The notes under the pieces: model-generated
Told to the model about the DNA's origin: nothing
Database searches by the model: none
Seen by the model: only the letters and a program-made list of their open reading frames with translations
Part shown: positions 6,862 to 14,351 of the stretch, piece after piece
Layout of the letters: every line of letters begins with the position of its first letter
Position numbering within the stretch: the first letter of the stretch is position 1
Made by a program: the position numbers and the translations under genes
Origin: Chloroflexota bacterium
GTDB lineage: Bacteria; Chloroflexota; UBA6077
Direction of reading: 5' to 3'
Assembly (NCBI GenBank): GCA_021806765.1
Contig: JAJZQR010000040.1
Coordinates: 1 to 27,411, forward strand
Length of the DNA: 27,411 bases

Positions 6862-8133
6862 CTACTGCAGCAGATTTGGCAACCACATCACCAGAGGATC
6901 GACGTAGGTGATGAGCGCCAGCACAGCCATCAACACCACGATCATCGGCCACAGGTCGGGCCACATCTGGCGGATGCTCACCTTACCGATGGCCGAGGTG
7001 ACGAAGAGAACCACCCCCACCGGCGGGGTCACCATCCCGATGGTGAGGTTCACCGCCACAATGATCCCGAAGTGGATCGGGTCCACTCCCACGGCCCTCA
7101 CCACCGGTAGGAATAGCGGGGTGAAAATGATCAGGGCGCTGGTGGTGTCGATCATGGTGCCCGCGATCAGCAACACGATGTTCACCAGCAGGAGAACCGC
7201 GATCCGGTCCAGGTGGGCGGCCACGATGGCGGCCGTCAACTGCTGGGGTATCTGCTGGACCGTGAGCAACCAGGTGAAGAGCGAGGCGGTGCCCAGGATA
7301 AAGAGGATAGTGCCGGTGGTTAGCCCCGTCTCGTATAGGATCCTGGGCAGGTCAGACAGCTTCAACTCCCGGTAGACGAAGAGCCCCAAGACCAGGGCGT
7401 AGATTACGGCGATGACGCCCGACTCGGTGGCGGTGAACACGCCGCCGACAATGCCGCCGATGATGATGAGGGGCATTATCAGCGCCAGCAGGGCGTTGAA
7501 GAAGCCTCTGACCACCTCGCCCAGGCTGGCTCGCTTCTCTCTCCCCTTGTAGCCCCGCTGCCTTCCAACGTGGTAGGAGTAGGCCATCAAGCCGGCACCC
7601 ATCAGAACCCCGGGGACGAAGCCGGCGGCGAACAGCTTGGCGATGGAGGTGTTGCTCATCACGCCGTAAATCACCATGGGGATGCTGGGGGGAATGATGG
7701 GGCCGATGGTACCGGCGGAGGCCACCAGGGCGCTGGCGAACTTGGGGTGGTAGCCCTGGGCAACCATGACGGGAATCAGGATCCCACCGATGGCCGCGGC
7801 GTCGGCGATGGCCGAGCCGCTGACTGCGGCGAAGAACATGCAGGCGACCACGGCGACCATGGCAAGCCCTGAGGGAAAGTGGCCGATCAGCGCTTGAGCG
7901 AAGTCCACCAGCCGCCGCGATATCCCTCCATAGGACATCAGCGATCCGGCCAGGATGAACAGCGGCACCGCGACGATGGCGAAGCTGTCGATGCTGGTCC
8001 ACAGCTTCTGCACCAGCACCAACAGTGGGGCCCCCGTGATGAGCATGCCGATCAGCGATGCTATGCCCAAGCCGTAGGCGATGGGTACTCCCATGAAGAA
8101 GAGGACAAACAGCAGGCCGATCAGGCCGATCAT
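6862..8133 (-). CDS. dctM: TRAP transporter large permease, DctM family
   Basis: The 423-residue protein starts MIGLIGLLFVLFFMGVPIAYGLGIAS, the usual beginning of DctM subunits (start at 8133). It carries many hydrophobic segments plus typical features such as GIAYDS-region equivalents, AAVSGSAIADAAAIG, and GTIGPIIPPSIPMVIYG. It is the channel subunit of a sodium-driven tripartite carrier for organic acids or related anions. Its ATG overlaps the dctQ stop as ATGA (8130-8133), so translation is probably coupled. The frame remains open upstream to 8478, but that part is shadow translation of dctQ. The partner receptor gene dctP lies about 3.2 kb away on the same strand, beyond a rightward enzyme operon. 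Confidence 0.95.
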   Translation of the reverse strand: MIGLIGLLFVLFFMGVPIAYGLGIASLIGMLITGAPLLVLVQKLWTSIDSFAIVAVPLFILAGSLMSYGGISRRLVDFAQALIGHFPSGLAMVAVVACMFFAAVSGSAIADAAAIGGILIPVMVAQGYHPKFASALVASAGTIGPIIPPSIPMVIYGVMSNTSIAKLFAAGFVPGVLMGAGLMAYSYHVGRQRGYKGREKRASLGEVVRGFFNALLALIMPLIIIGGIVGGVFTATESGVIAVIYALVLGLFVYRELKLSDLPRILYETGLTTGTILFILGTASLFTWLLTVQQIPQQLTAAIVAAHLDRIAVLLLVNIVLLIAGTMIDTTSALIIFTPLFLPVVRAVGVDPIHFGIIVAVNLTIGMVTPPVGVVLFVTSAIGKVSIRQMWPDLWPMIVVLMAVLALITYVDPLVMWLPNLLQ

Positions 8134-8594
8134 GCTCTGTTCACCCCCCTCAGGAAGTCCACGGTGTCCAGGATCAGGTAAGACAGCATCAGGGCACCGG
8201 CCGTGGGGAGAACAATGTACAGGTAGCGGAACGGTATCAGCAGCACCGGCGTAACCTGCACCCCGGTCAACTGGACAAACACCACCCCCTGCCAGATGAC
8301 AAAGCACAGGAAAACGCCAACCAAAGCATTGGATACCAGTTTCAGGGCAACCTGCGCCCGGTGTGGCAGCACCGCCACCAGGAAATCCACATTGATATGG
8401 GCCTTCTCCCGAACCCCTATGGTGGCACCTACCAGGATACAGTAGACGAAGGCGATGCGGGTGAGTTCCTCCGTCCACGGCAAAGGGGTCCGGAAGACGA
8501 ATCGTACCAGCACCTGCAAGAAGACCGACGTCGTGAGAACGGCGACCAGGAGCATCAGCAGGTACCGGAGGGCTTGATCCAGGTACTTCACCAT
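8130..8594 (-). CDS. dctQ: TRAP transporter small permease, DctQ family
   Basis: The 154-residue protein has four hydrophobic segments. It contains the DctQ signature PWTEELTRIAFVYCILVGA followed by REKAHINVDFL (about residues 39-71). DctQ pairs with DctM in the inner membrane and helps dock the substrate-loaded DctP receptor. GAGGAGG lies about 9 bases before the ATG on the minus strand. It is the first gene of the dctQM pair and is transcribed away from the amidase operon. A candidate promoter with an operator-like inverted repeat lies at 8755-8793. Confidence 0.93.
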   Translation of the reverse strand: MVKYLDQALRYLLMLLVAVLTTSVFLQVLVRFVFRTPLPWTEELTRIAFVYCILVGATIGVREKAHINVDFLVAVLPHRAQVALKLVSNALVGVFLCFVIWQGVVFVQLTGVQVTPVLLIPFRYLYIVLPTAGALMLSYLILDTVDFLRGVNRA

Positions 8595-8754
8595 CCTGTT
8601 TGTCCTCCTCTCAAGAGTCTTTTCGGCAATCCCTGGTCGATGCCAATCGATCGAACTTGGAGCGGAGAAATGCAGGCGAACGGATCGAAGCCGCTCTCGG
8701 CGGTGTCTCCGGTAGTCTTGCGGCGTGATCTCTATCTGGGATCAGCTGAGTACC

Positions 8755-8793
8755 GCTATCTGGTAGGATAGCAAGGAAGAATAAGCTCGTCTA
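8755..8793 (-). promoter_or_regulatory. Candidate dctQM promoter with overlapping inverted repeat
   Basis: On the minus strand TAGACG (8793-8788) and TATCCT (8770-8765) are 17 bases apart, and TGC before the latter makes an extended -10. The -10 is covered by the inverted repeat GCTATC-tggtag-GATAGC (8755-8772), a plausible repressor site. The leader to dctQ would be about 165 nt. Confidence 0.4.
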
Positions 8794-8840
8794 CGGTGTG
8801 ATCCAGCAGTGAGGAATCGATCTCGACAAGCATCAGAGAA

Positions 8841-8869
8841 TTGACAGCCTTCGTTGCCATGAAGATACT
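8841..8869 (+). promoter_or_regulatory. Sigma70-like promoter of the amidase operon
   Basis: TTGACA (8841-8846) matches the -35 consensus exactly. GATACT (8864-8869) follows after 17 bases and matches the -10 at four of six positions. The start point would be near 8876, immediately before the GGAGG (8878-8882) that serves the small GatC-like gene at 8891. The gap 8595-8890 thus holds back-to-back promoters for this operon and dctQM. Confidence 0.6.
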
Positions 8870-8890
8870 TCCCCTGGGAGGTGAGATGAC

Positions 8891-9097
8891 ATGGCGAAGA
8901 ACCCTGGGCCAAACGGCGGTGAGTCGATGGAAGCCCGGATGGTGCCCACCGGCGGAGTCGTCCTCAGCGAGGAAAGACTTCGCCTTCTTGCTCCCCAGTG
9001 GGAAGCGACTTACCGCGGCCTGCGCCGCATGGATGAACTGCCCCTGGGAGAGACGGAGCCCGCAACCCTGTTCGTCTGGGAGATGGAGCAACCATGA
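8891..9097 (+). CDS. GatC/AtzG-like small amidase partner
   Basis: The product is 68 residues with GGAGG 8 bases upstream of the ATG. The C-terminal half, LRRMDELPLGETEPATLFVWE, is the typical end of GatC-like proteins, which wrap around amidases of the GatA family (for example AtzG with AtzE). The N-terminal half, LSEERLRLLAPQWEATYRGL, forms the expected two helices. Its stop overlaps the amidase start as ATGA (9094-9097), so the two chains are probably made in equal amounts and assemble together. It is too short for the full GatC fold of about 95 residues. The role as stabilising partner is inferred from known GatC and AtzG complexes. Confidence 0.75.
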   Translation: MAKNPGPNGGESMEARMVPTGGVVLSEERLRLLAPQWEATYRGLRRMDELPLGETEPATLFVWEMEQP

Positions 9098-10515
9098 GCG
9101 ATCGGGAGCTATGCTTTCTCACGCTGGCAGAGCAGGCGAGGCTGATCCGAGACAGAAAGGTGTCGCCGGTGGAGGTGGTCGGTTCCGTCCTGCGCCAGAT
9201 TGAGCGGATCGACGGAAGGACCAACGCCTACATCACGGTGATGGGGGAGACAGCCCTGTCCGAGTCGCGGCAGGCCGAAGCGGAGATCGCCAAGGGCAAC
9301 TACCGCGGTCCCCTGCACGGAATCCCCATTGCCCTGAAAGACCTCTTCTACACCAAGGGCATCCGAACGACGGCCGGATCGAAGATCCTCCGGGACTTTG
9401 TGCCCGGCGAGGATGCCACCGCGGTCACCCGCCTGCGGGAAGCCGGGGCCGTGATCGTCGGCAAGACCAACATGCACGAGTTCGCTTTCGGTCCGCTCAA
9501 CACCAACCCTCACTACGGCGACGTGCACAACCCCTGGGATCTGAGCCGGGTGACCGGCGGGTCCAGCGGCGGGTCGGCCGCGGCAGCGGCAACCTTCATG
9601 TGCAGCGCCGCCCTGGGCAGCGACACCGGCGGATCCATCCGCATACCGGCCTCCTTCTGCGGCTTGTTCGGGATAAAGCCGACCTACGGCAGGGTGAGCC
9701 GGTACGGAGCCATCCCCTGCGCCTGGTCCCTGGATAACGTTGGGCCCCTGGCCAGGACCGCGGAGGACGGCGCCCTCGTGCTGGCCGCCATCGCTGGCTG
9801 GGACCCCAGGGATCCGGCTTCCAGCCGGAAACCGGTGCCGGACTACGCCACGACGCTCTCGCAACCGGTCTCGGGGCTGAAGGTAGCCGTGCTTCAGGAG
9901 TATATGACCGACCCCATGGAACCCGAGGTGGTGGCCGGGGTCCGGACGGCGCTGGAGGTGCTGCGACAACTGGGGATGAGGGTGGAGGAGATATCGGTGC
10001 CAAAGGTGGACTCGGCTATCGGCGCCTCCACGGCCATCCTCTACTCCGAGGTTGCATCGTACCATGAGGAGAATATGCGCACGCGACCGGAGGACTTCGG
10101 GCCTGACGTGCGGGCGCGACTGGAGCAAGGTCTCATGATCGCTGCCACGGACTACGTCAAGGCACAGCGAGTCCGCCGCATGCTGATCGATCGGTTCCAG
10201 GGGCTGATGCGCCAGTACGACGCCATAGTCTGCCCCACAGAACCAGCCACAGCCCCGCGGTTGGACCAGGAGGTGGTCCAGTACGATGGGCTGGTGGAGC
10301 CAAGGCCGGCGACGGCAACTCGCCACACCCGTCTGTTCAACCTGACCAGCCAACCGGCAGCCAGCGTCCCCTGCGGCTTCGCCTCCAACGGGCTGCCCAT
10401 AGGGATGCAGATCGCCACGGCACCCTTCGCGGAAGCCACCGCCCTTCGCATCGCCCACGCCTACCAGAGCAGCACCGACTGGCATAAGAGGGTGCCCACC
10501 GTGGCCCTGAGCTAG
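9094..10515 (+). CDS. Amidase signature family hydrolase
   Basis: This 473-residue enzyme has the complete amidase-signature triad. Catalytic Lys82 is in GIPIALKDLF, the cis-Ser157 in GGSSGGSA, and nucleophile Ser181 in GSDTGGSIRIPASFCG. It resembles GatA and bacterial amidases such as AtzE, AtzF and biuret-type hydrolases, which split C-N amide bonds in the cytoplasm. The native substrate is not readable from sequence. It is not likely to be the tRNA amidotransferase subunit itself: no gatB is present, and it sits between a GatC-like small protein and a creatininase-family gene. GGAGATGGAG precedes the ATG. The grouping with TRAP genes suggests a role in breaking down an imported amide. Confidence 0.92.
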   Translation: MSDRELCFLTLAEQARLIRDRKVSPVEVVGSVLRQIERIDGRTNAYITVMGETALSESRQAEAEIAKGNYRGPLHGIPIALKDLFYTKGIRTTAGSKILRDFVPGEDATAVTRLREAGAVIVGKTNMHEFAFGPLNTNPHYGDVHNPWDLSRVTGGSSGGSAAAAATFMCSAALGSDTGGSIRIPASFCGLFGIKPTYGRVSRYGAIPCAWSLDNVGPLARTAEDGALVLAAIAGWDPRDPASSRKPVPDYATTLSQPVSGLKVAVLQEYMTDPMEPEVVAGVRTALEVLRQLGMRVEEISVPKVDSAIGASTAILYSEVASYHEENMRTRPEDFGPDVRARLEQGLMIAATDYVKAQRVRRMLIDRFQGLMRQYDAIVCPTEPATAPRLDQEVVQYDGLVEPRPATATRHTRLFNLTSQPAASVPCGFASNGLPIGMQIATAPFAEATALRIAHAYQSSTDWHKRVPTVALS

Positions 10516-10573
10516 TTGGGACTGAGGGCATCGCCGGACTCCATGCGCCTCAACTACTGAACGAGGAAAAGGC

Positions 10574-11299
10574 ATGAACATCAAAGACGTTCCATGGGTC
10601 GATGTCCAGGAGAAGCTGCGCACCACCGACCTCCTGATCATTCCCTTGGGAGCCACGGAAACCTACGGACCCCATCTGGCCATGGGCACGGAGAGCTACG
10701 TGGGGGACTACGTGGCGACGGACCTGGGCAACCGGTTGGACTGCCTGGTAGCGCCCACCGTCCCCGTGACCTGGTCGGAGCTTCTGGATCCCTTCCCAGG
10801 CAACCTTTACGCTCCCCCCTCCGTGCTCAAAGCCTACGTGCAGGCCATTTGCGATCGGATGATAACCTGGGGGATCAAGCGTATCTTCTTCCTCAACGTC
10901 CACGGGCCTAACCTGGGCTTCCTGGAGGAGCTGAGTCGGGAGTACCTGAGGCAGGATGTCCGCTGCGCACAGATCGACTTCTGGCGCTTCATGATTAGGG
11001 CAGGCAGCGACTTGCTGAAAGGCGAACTGCCGCACGCCCACGGCCACGCTGCCGAAATGGCAACGGCGGTAGCGCTGGCCATCAACCCGGCCCTGGTCTT
11101 CAAGGATCGCTTCAGCAGCTTCGTCCCCGATACCCCGCTGGCCAACCGGTATCCCGACGTGATGATGTACCGGACCTTCAAGGAGGACTGTCCCCAGGGT
11201 TTCACGGGCGAGCCCGCCCGGGGGACGGCGGAAGAGGGCCGCGAACTGTTGCAGCGGACCGTCGACCGCCTGGAGCAGTTCCTGCGCGAGTGGAGGTAG
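10574..11299 (+). CDS. Creatininase-family amidohydrolase with altered metal ligands
   Basis: The 241-residue protein is the size of creatininase-family proteins, which open cyclic amides or act in cofactor maturation (MftE, ArfB-like). The family landmarks are present but changed. LGATETYGPHL (25-35) replaces LGSxEQHGPHL, so E29 is kept but the first His ligand is Tyr31. GTES (38-41) has Glu40 where Asp is usual. NVHGPN (108-113) keeps His110 but has Pro112 where creatininase has Glu. HGHAAEMATA (156-165) supplies Glu161. Extra histidines (154, 156, 158) may compensate. It probably belongs to a distinct subfamily with a changed or single-metal site. It follows the amidase by 58 bases, likely in one operon, ending at the hairpin 11305-11338. 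Confidence 0.8.
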   Translation: MNIKDVPWVDVQEKLRTTDLLIIPLGATETYGPHLAMGTESYVGDYVATDLGNRLDCLVAPTVPVTWSELLDPFPGNLYAPPSVLKAYVQAICDRMITWGIKRIFFLNVHGPNLGFLEELSREYLRQDVRCAQIDFWRFMIRAGSDLLKGELPHAHGHAAEMATAVALAINPALVFKDRFSSFVPDTPLANRYPDVMMYRTFKEDCPQGFTGEPARGTAEEGRELLQRTVDRLEQFLREWR

Positions 11300-11304
11300 A
11301 AAAG

Positions 11305-11338
11305 ATGCAGGCCGGACGCTACAGCGTCCGGCCTGCAT
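11305..11338. terminator. Bidirectional hairpin between convergent genes
   Basis: Two perfect 16-base arms (left arm ATGCAGGCCGGACGCT, 11305-11320; right arm 11323-11338) enclose a 2-base loop. The hairpin begins 5 bases after the creatininase-family stop and lies 19 bases beyond the leftward dctP stop. It can thus end transcription from both sides. The flanks lack a clear T-run in either direction. Confidence 0.75.
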
Positions 11339-11357
11339 GACCTGGGCTTTCCGGCGC

Positions 11358-12428
11358 TTACTTGGTGTCACGGATCTTCTGCACCAGGGCGGGTGGCACC
11401 ATGTCGGCGATGGCATCGGGCACGTTCTTGGTCAGCTCAGCGAACTTGCTCTTGTCGGGGGTCGTGATGTTGACCCCCTGGCTCTTGATGAAGTCGAAGC
11501 CCTCGTTACCGGCCTTGATGGTGGCCTCGCGCTGCAGCGGCTCGGACTGCTTGGCCGTCTCCGCGATGATCTGACGCTGCTCCGGCGTCAGGCCATCCCA
11601 CCACTTCTTGCTGGCCAGGACCGGCAGAGCCGTGTAAACGTGCTCGGTCAGGGCCACCTGCTTCTGCACCTCGTAGAACTTCATCGCCGTGATGGTGATG
11701 ATCGGGTTCTCCTCGCCGTCCACCACCCCCTGCTGCAGGGCGCTGTACAGCTCGTTGAAGGGGATGGGCGTGGGGATAGCACCCAGGGCCTTCATCAACT
11801 CGATCCACACCTTGGACTCCTGGACCCGCATCTTCAGGCCCTTCATATCGTCCGGGCTGTTGATCGGCTTGTTCTTAGTGGTCATGTTGCGGAAGCCCAA
11901 CTCCCACCAGGCCAGGACGACCAGCCCCTGGTCCGCCAGCTTCTTCTCAAAGTCCTTGCCCACGGGACCCGCCAGCACCTTGTAGGCATGATCACGGTCC
12001 CGGATCAGGAAGGGTAGGCCCAGGGCCTGGAGTTCCGGCACCCAGGCGGGGAGTGGCCCATCGGCGGCAACGGAGGTCATGTCGATGGTTCCGAGACGGC
12101 TTCCCTCGGCCAACTCCCGCTCGCCACCCAACTGAGCATTGCCGAAGATCTGCAGCTTGATGGCACCGCCGGAGGCCTTCTCCAGGAGAGGCTGCCAGAC
12201 CTTGAGACCTATGGAGTAGGGATGGGTGTCAGAACCGGCGTGAGCGAACTTGATGGTGAGAAGATCCACCTTGACTGGAGCAGCCGGTTGGCCCGCCGCG
12301 GGAACGGCCGGGGCGGCGGCCTTAGGAGCCTCGGTGGCTCCAGCAGGCGCGGGTACGGGCGCGGAGGAAGCACACGCGGTTACTGCGAGGCTCATCAGGA
12401 AGGTGACGGTGATCAGGAAGTATCTCAT
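11358..12428 (-). CDS. dctP: TRAP transporter substrate-binding lipoprotein, DctP family
   Basis: The 356-residue protein starts MRYFLITVTFLMSLAVTAC (12428). This is a lipoprotein signal peptide with Cys19 as the lipid site, followed by an A/P/T-rich linker to about residue 50. The mature part has DctP landmarks: FAHAGSDTHPYSIGLKVW, LQIFGNAQLGGERELAEG, and GLKMRVQES, whose Arg normally salt-bridges the substrate carboxylate. NELYSALQQGVVDGEENP is also typical. The substrate is therefore probably a carboxylate or similar anion. AAGGGG lies about 10 bases before the ATG. A surface lipoprotein suits a Gram-positive-type or monoderm envelope. dctQM lie about 3 kb away on the same strand with their own promoter candidate. 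Confidence 0.94.
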   Translation of the reverse strand: MRYFLITVTFLMSLAVTACASSAPVPAPAGATEAPKAAAPAVPAAGQPAAPVKVDLLTIKFAHAGSDTHPYSIGLKVWQPLLEKASGGAIKLQIFGNAQLGGERELAEGSRLGTIDMTSVAADGPLPAWVPELQALGLPFLIRDRDHAYKVLAGPVGKDFEKKLADQGLVVLAWWELGFRNMTTKNKPINSPDDMKGLKMRVQESKVWIELMKALGAIPTPIPFNELYSALQQGVVDGEENPIITITAMKFYEVQKQVALTEHVYTALPVLASKKWWDGLTPEQRQIIAETAKQSEPLQREATIKAGNEGFDFIKSQGVNITTPDKSKFAELTKNVPDAIADMVPPALVQKIRDTK

Positions 12429-12617
12429 GTCCACATTACCCCTTGCGAAATGTAGGCCTGTCCCACCACACCTTTGTGGCCCGTTATGAGCATGGCCCCG
12501 GGCGTCCTCACCCACAAACCGCTGTTGACCTTGCTGAGATTCCAGGCGGTTGCGACCTTCCGCCGAGCACAAACCTCCCTTCTTCCGCAAGCGGGGTGAG
12601 ATCGAGGCATCAACTAC

Positions 12618-12646
12618 AGCATAGCGATGGCCGCACCGGTTGTCTA
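12618..12646 (-). promoter_or_regulatory. Candidate dctP promoter
   Basis: On the minus strand TAGACA (12646-12641) and TATGCT (12623-12618) are 17 bases apart, with five and four consensus matches. The implied leader is about 180 nt. No known riboswitch motif was recognised in it. The gap 12429-12730 holds only this and the divergent promoter at 12658-12687. Confidence 0.45.
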
Positions 12647-12657
12647 CGCTCTTTTCC

Positions 12658-12687
12658 TTGACCGCCTTTCTCCCGAGCCTCTATACT
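12658..12687 (+). promoter_or_regulatory. Sigma70-like promoter of the DUF218-glycosyltransferase operon
   Basis: TTGACC (12658-12663) and TATACT (12682-12687) each match the consensus at five of six positions and are 18 bases apart. The start point would fall near 12694, about 37 bases before the TTG start of the DUF218 gene. Confidence 0.6.
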
Positions 12688-12730
12688 GGCCCCGCTTTCG
12701 GTACCCGGCGGTCTGTTTCGGAGGCATCCT

Positions 12731-13378
12731 TTGGCCCGGCGCAGGACCCACAATTCCTATCGTGCAGCCTTGCCGGGGTGCGTTCGAGTTGCCGGCACAG
12801 CAACGATGGTGCTAGTCCTACTCGGAGCCGCTCTCCTCTGGCAGGGACCCCACCTCCTGACAACCGTCGGCCAGTTCCTGGTGGTCGAGGACAATCCCAC
12901 CAAGGCCGACGCCATCGTGGTGCTCAGTGGCGACTATGGCGCCAGGCTGGAGCAGGGCGTCGAGTTGTACCAGAAGGGCTACGCCCGATGGTTGGTCCTG
13001 GTAGGGGGCGGTCAGCAAGGCAGCCCACCCGCTGCGGAGGTGATGAAGCGCCAGGCTGCCGAACTGGGAGTCCCTCCCGCTCGGATGCTGGAGGTGGATC
13101 AATCCACCTCCACCAGAGAGGACGCCCTCTACACTCGGGATCTAATGGTGCGGCAAGGGCTCAAGTCGGCCATCCTGGTGACCTCGCCCTACCACGAGCG
13201 GCGCGCATCTCTGACCTTCGCCAAAGCCTTCCAGGACACCGACATCTCGGTGGCCAGCTATCCCGTCCAGGACGACCAATGGCATCCCGACAGCTGGTGG
13301 AAGAACGATACGACCCGACGCCTCACCCTGGTAGAGCTGGCCAAACTGGCCTACTACAAGCTGCACGGGTATATCTAA
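12731..13378 (+). CDS. YdcF/SanA-like DUF218 protein with N-terminal membrane anchor
   Basis: The 215-residue product begins at TTG 12731, chosen because CGGAGG (12719-12724) stands 6 bases upstream. An internal ATG at 12806 has no such site. Residues about 24-41 (TATMVLVLLGAALLWQGP) form one membrane segment, and the rest should lie outside the membrane. The DUF218 core is clear: KADAIVVLSGDYGARLEQG, LVLVGGG, the STREDAL segment, and AILVTSPYHERRASLTF. Members such as ElyC and SanA influence envelope integrity and undecaprenyl-lipid use; the biochemical activity of the family is not settled. It is the first gene of a tight operon with two glycosyltransferases, which supports an envelope-glycan role. 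Confidence 0.85.
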   Translation: MARRRTHNSYRAALPGCVRVAGTATMVLVLLGAALLWQGPHLLTTVGQFLVVEDNPTKADAIVVLSGDYGARLEQGVELYQKGYARWLVLVGGGQQGSPPAAEVMKRQAAELGVPPARMLEVDQSTSTREDALYTRDLMVRQGLKSAILVTSPYHERRASLTFAKAFQDTDISVASYPVQDDQWHPDSWWKNDTTRRLTLVELAKLAYYKLHGYI

Positions 13379-13379
13379 C

Positions 13380-14351
13380 TTGTCGAAACCCTTCATATCG
13401 GTCATCGTTCCCAATTGGAACGGGTCCCGCTACCTGGCGGGCTGTCTGGATTCCCTTCGGTCTCAGAGCTACCGGCAGTTCGAGGTGCTGGTGGTGGACA
13501 ACGGCTCCAGCGACGGCTCCGACCGGATGGTGCCGGAGCTATACCCGGAGTTTCGGCTGGTGGCCCTGAGCAGCAATCGCGGCTTCGCGGCGGCCGTCAA
13601 CGAGGGGATCCGCCACTCCAAAGGCGACCTGGTGGTCCTGCTGAACAACGACGCTGAGGCGGAGGCCGGCTGGCTGGAACGGTTGGCCGAAGCATCCGTT
13701 GTACATCCGGAGGTCAGCTTCTTTACCAGCAAGATCCTGCTCTACGACCGCCGGGACGTGATCCACTCGGCGGGAGACTTCTACAGCAAGGACGGGGTGC
13801 CCGGTAATCGGGGGGTCTGGCAGCAGGATCGGGGACAGTTCGACCGGGAGGAGTACGTGCTGGCCGCCTGCGGGGCTGCCTCCGGATGGCGGCGGAGCCT
13901 GTTTGAGGACGTGGGGCTGTTCGACGAGTCCCTCTTCATGTACTGCGAGGACGTGGACCTCAGCCTGAGAGCCCAGTTGCGGGGTCATCACTGCCTCTAC
14001 CTGCCCGGCGCCCGAGTCTACCACCGGCTGAGCGCCACCGGAGGCGGTGAGACCGCCAGCTACTACTGCGGTCGCAACTTCATCACCGTGGCCGTGAAGA
14101 ACCTCCCCTCCGAGATGGTGCGGCGCTACTGGGCCGAACTGATTAGGACTCAGGCCCATTTTGCGGTACACTCTATAAGGCATCTTCGGGAGAGGGCCGC
14201 CAGAGCGAGACTCCGTGGTCAGCTGGCGGGGCTATTGGAGATACCGAGGAGACTCGGCCAGCGCCGCGCCCTGCAGGCGGGCCGAAAGGCCCCAGAAGGC
14301 TACCTGACGCCACTCTTGCGCGAGCCCGAGTCCACCATCGAGAGGTCGTGA
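13380..14351 (+). CDS. Family 2 glycosyltransferase, rhamnosyltransferase-like
   Basis: The 323-residue protein has a GT-A fold signature: SVIVPNWNGSRYLAGCLDSL (7-26), VVDNGSSDGS (38-47), and the nucleotide-metal motif NND (89-91). Further on lie GLFDESLFMYCEDVDLSLRA, with the acidic catalytic region, and an RVYH segment. This arrangement is typical of WcaA/rhamnosyl-type transferases that add a sugar to a lipid-linked or cell-wall glycan in the cytoplasm. The last 60 residues are Arg-rich. The start is TTG, one base after the DUF218 stop codon, with no strong ribosome site, so translation is probably coupled. Its stop overlaps the next gene by one base. Confidence 0.9.
   Translation: MSKPFISVIVPNWNGSRYLAGCLDSLRSQSYRQFEVLVVDNGSSDGSDRMVPELYPEFRLVALSSNRGFAAAVNEGIRHSKGDLVVLLNNDAEAEAGWLERLAEASVVHPEVSFFTSKILLYDRRDVIHSAGDFYSKDGVPGNRGVWQQDRGQFDREEYVLAACGAASGWRRSLFEDVGLFDESLFMYCEDVDLSLRAQLRGHHCLYLPGARVYHRLSATGGGETASYYCGRNFITVAVKNLPSEMVRRYWAELIRTQAHFAVHSIRHLRERAARARLRGQLAGLLEIPRRLGQRRALQAGRKAPEGYLTPLLREPESTIERS

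Noticed and set aside
8134..8478. N-terminal extension of the DctM frame
   Set aside because: It overlaps dctQ in another frame, is Gly/Cys/His-rich without membrane features, and the ATGA-linked start at 8133 matches the family N-terminus.
13539..14183. Leftward frames inside the glycosyltransferase genes
   Set aside because: They are antisense to well-conserved GT2 motifs and show no family features.
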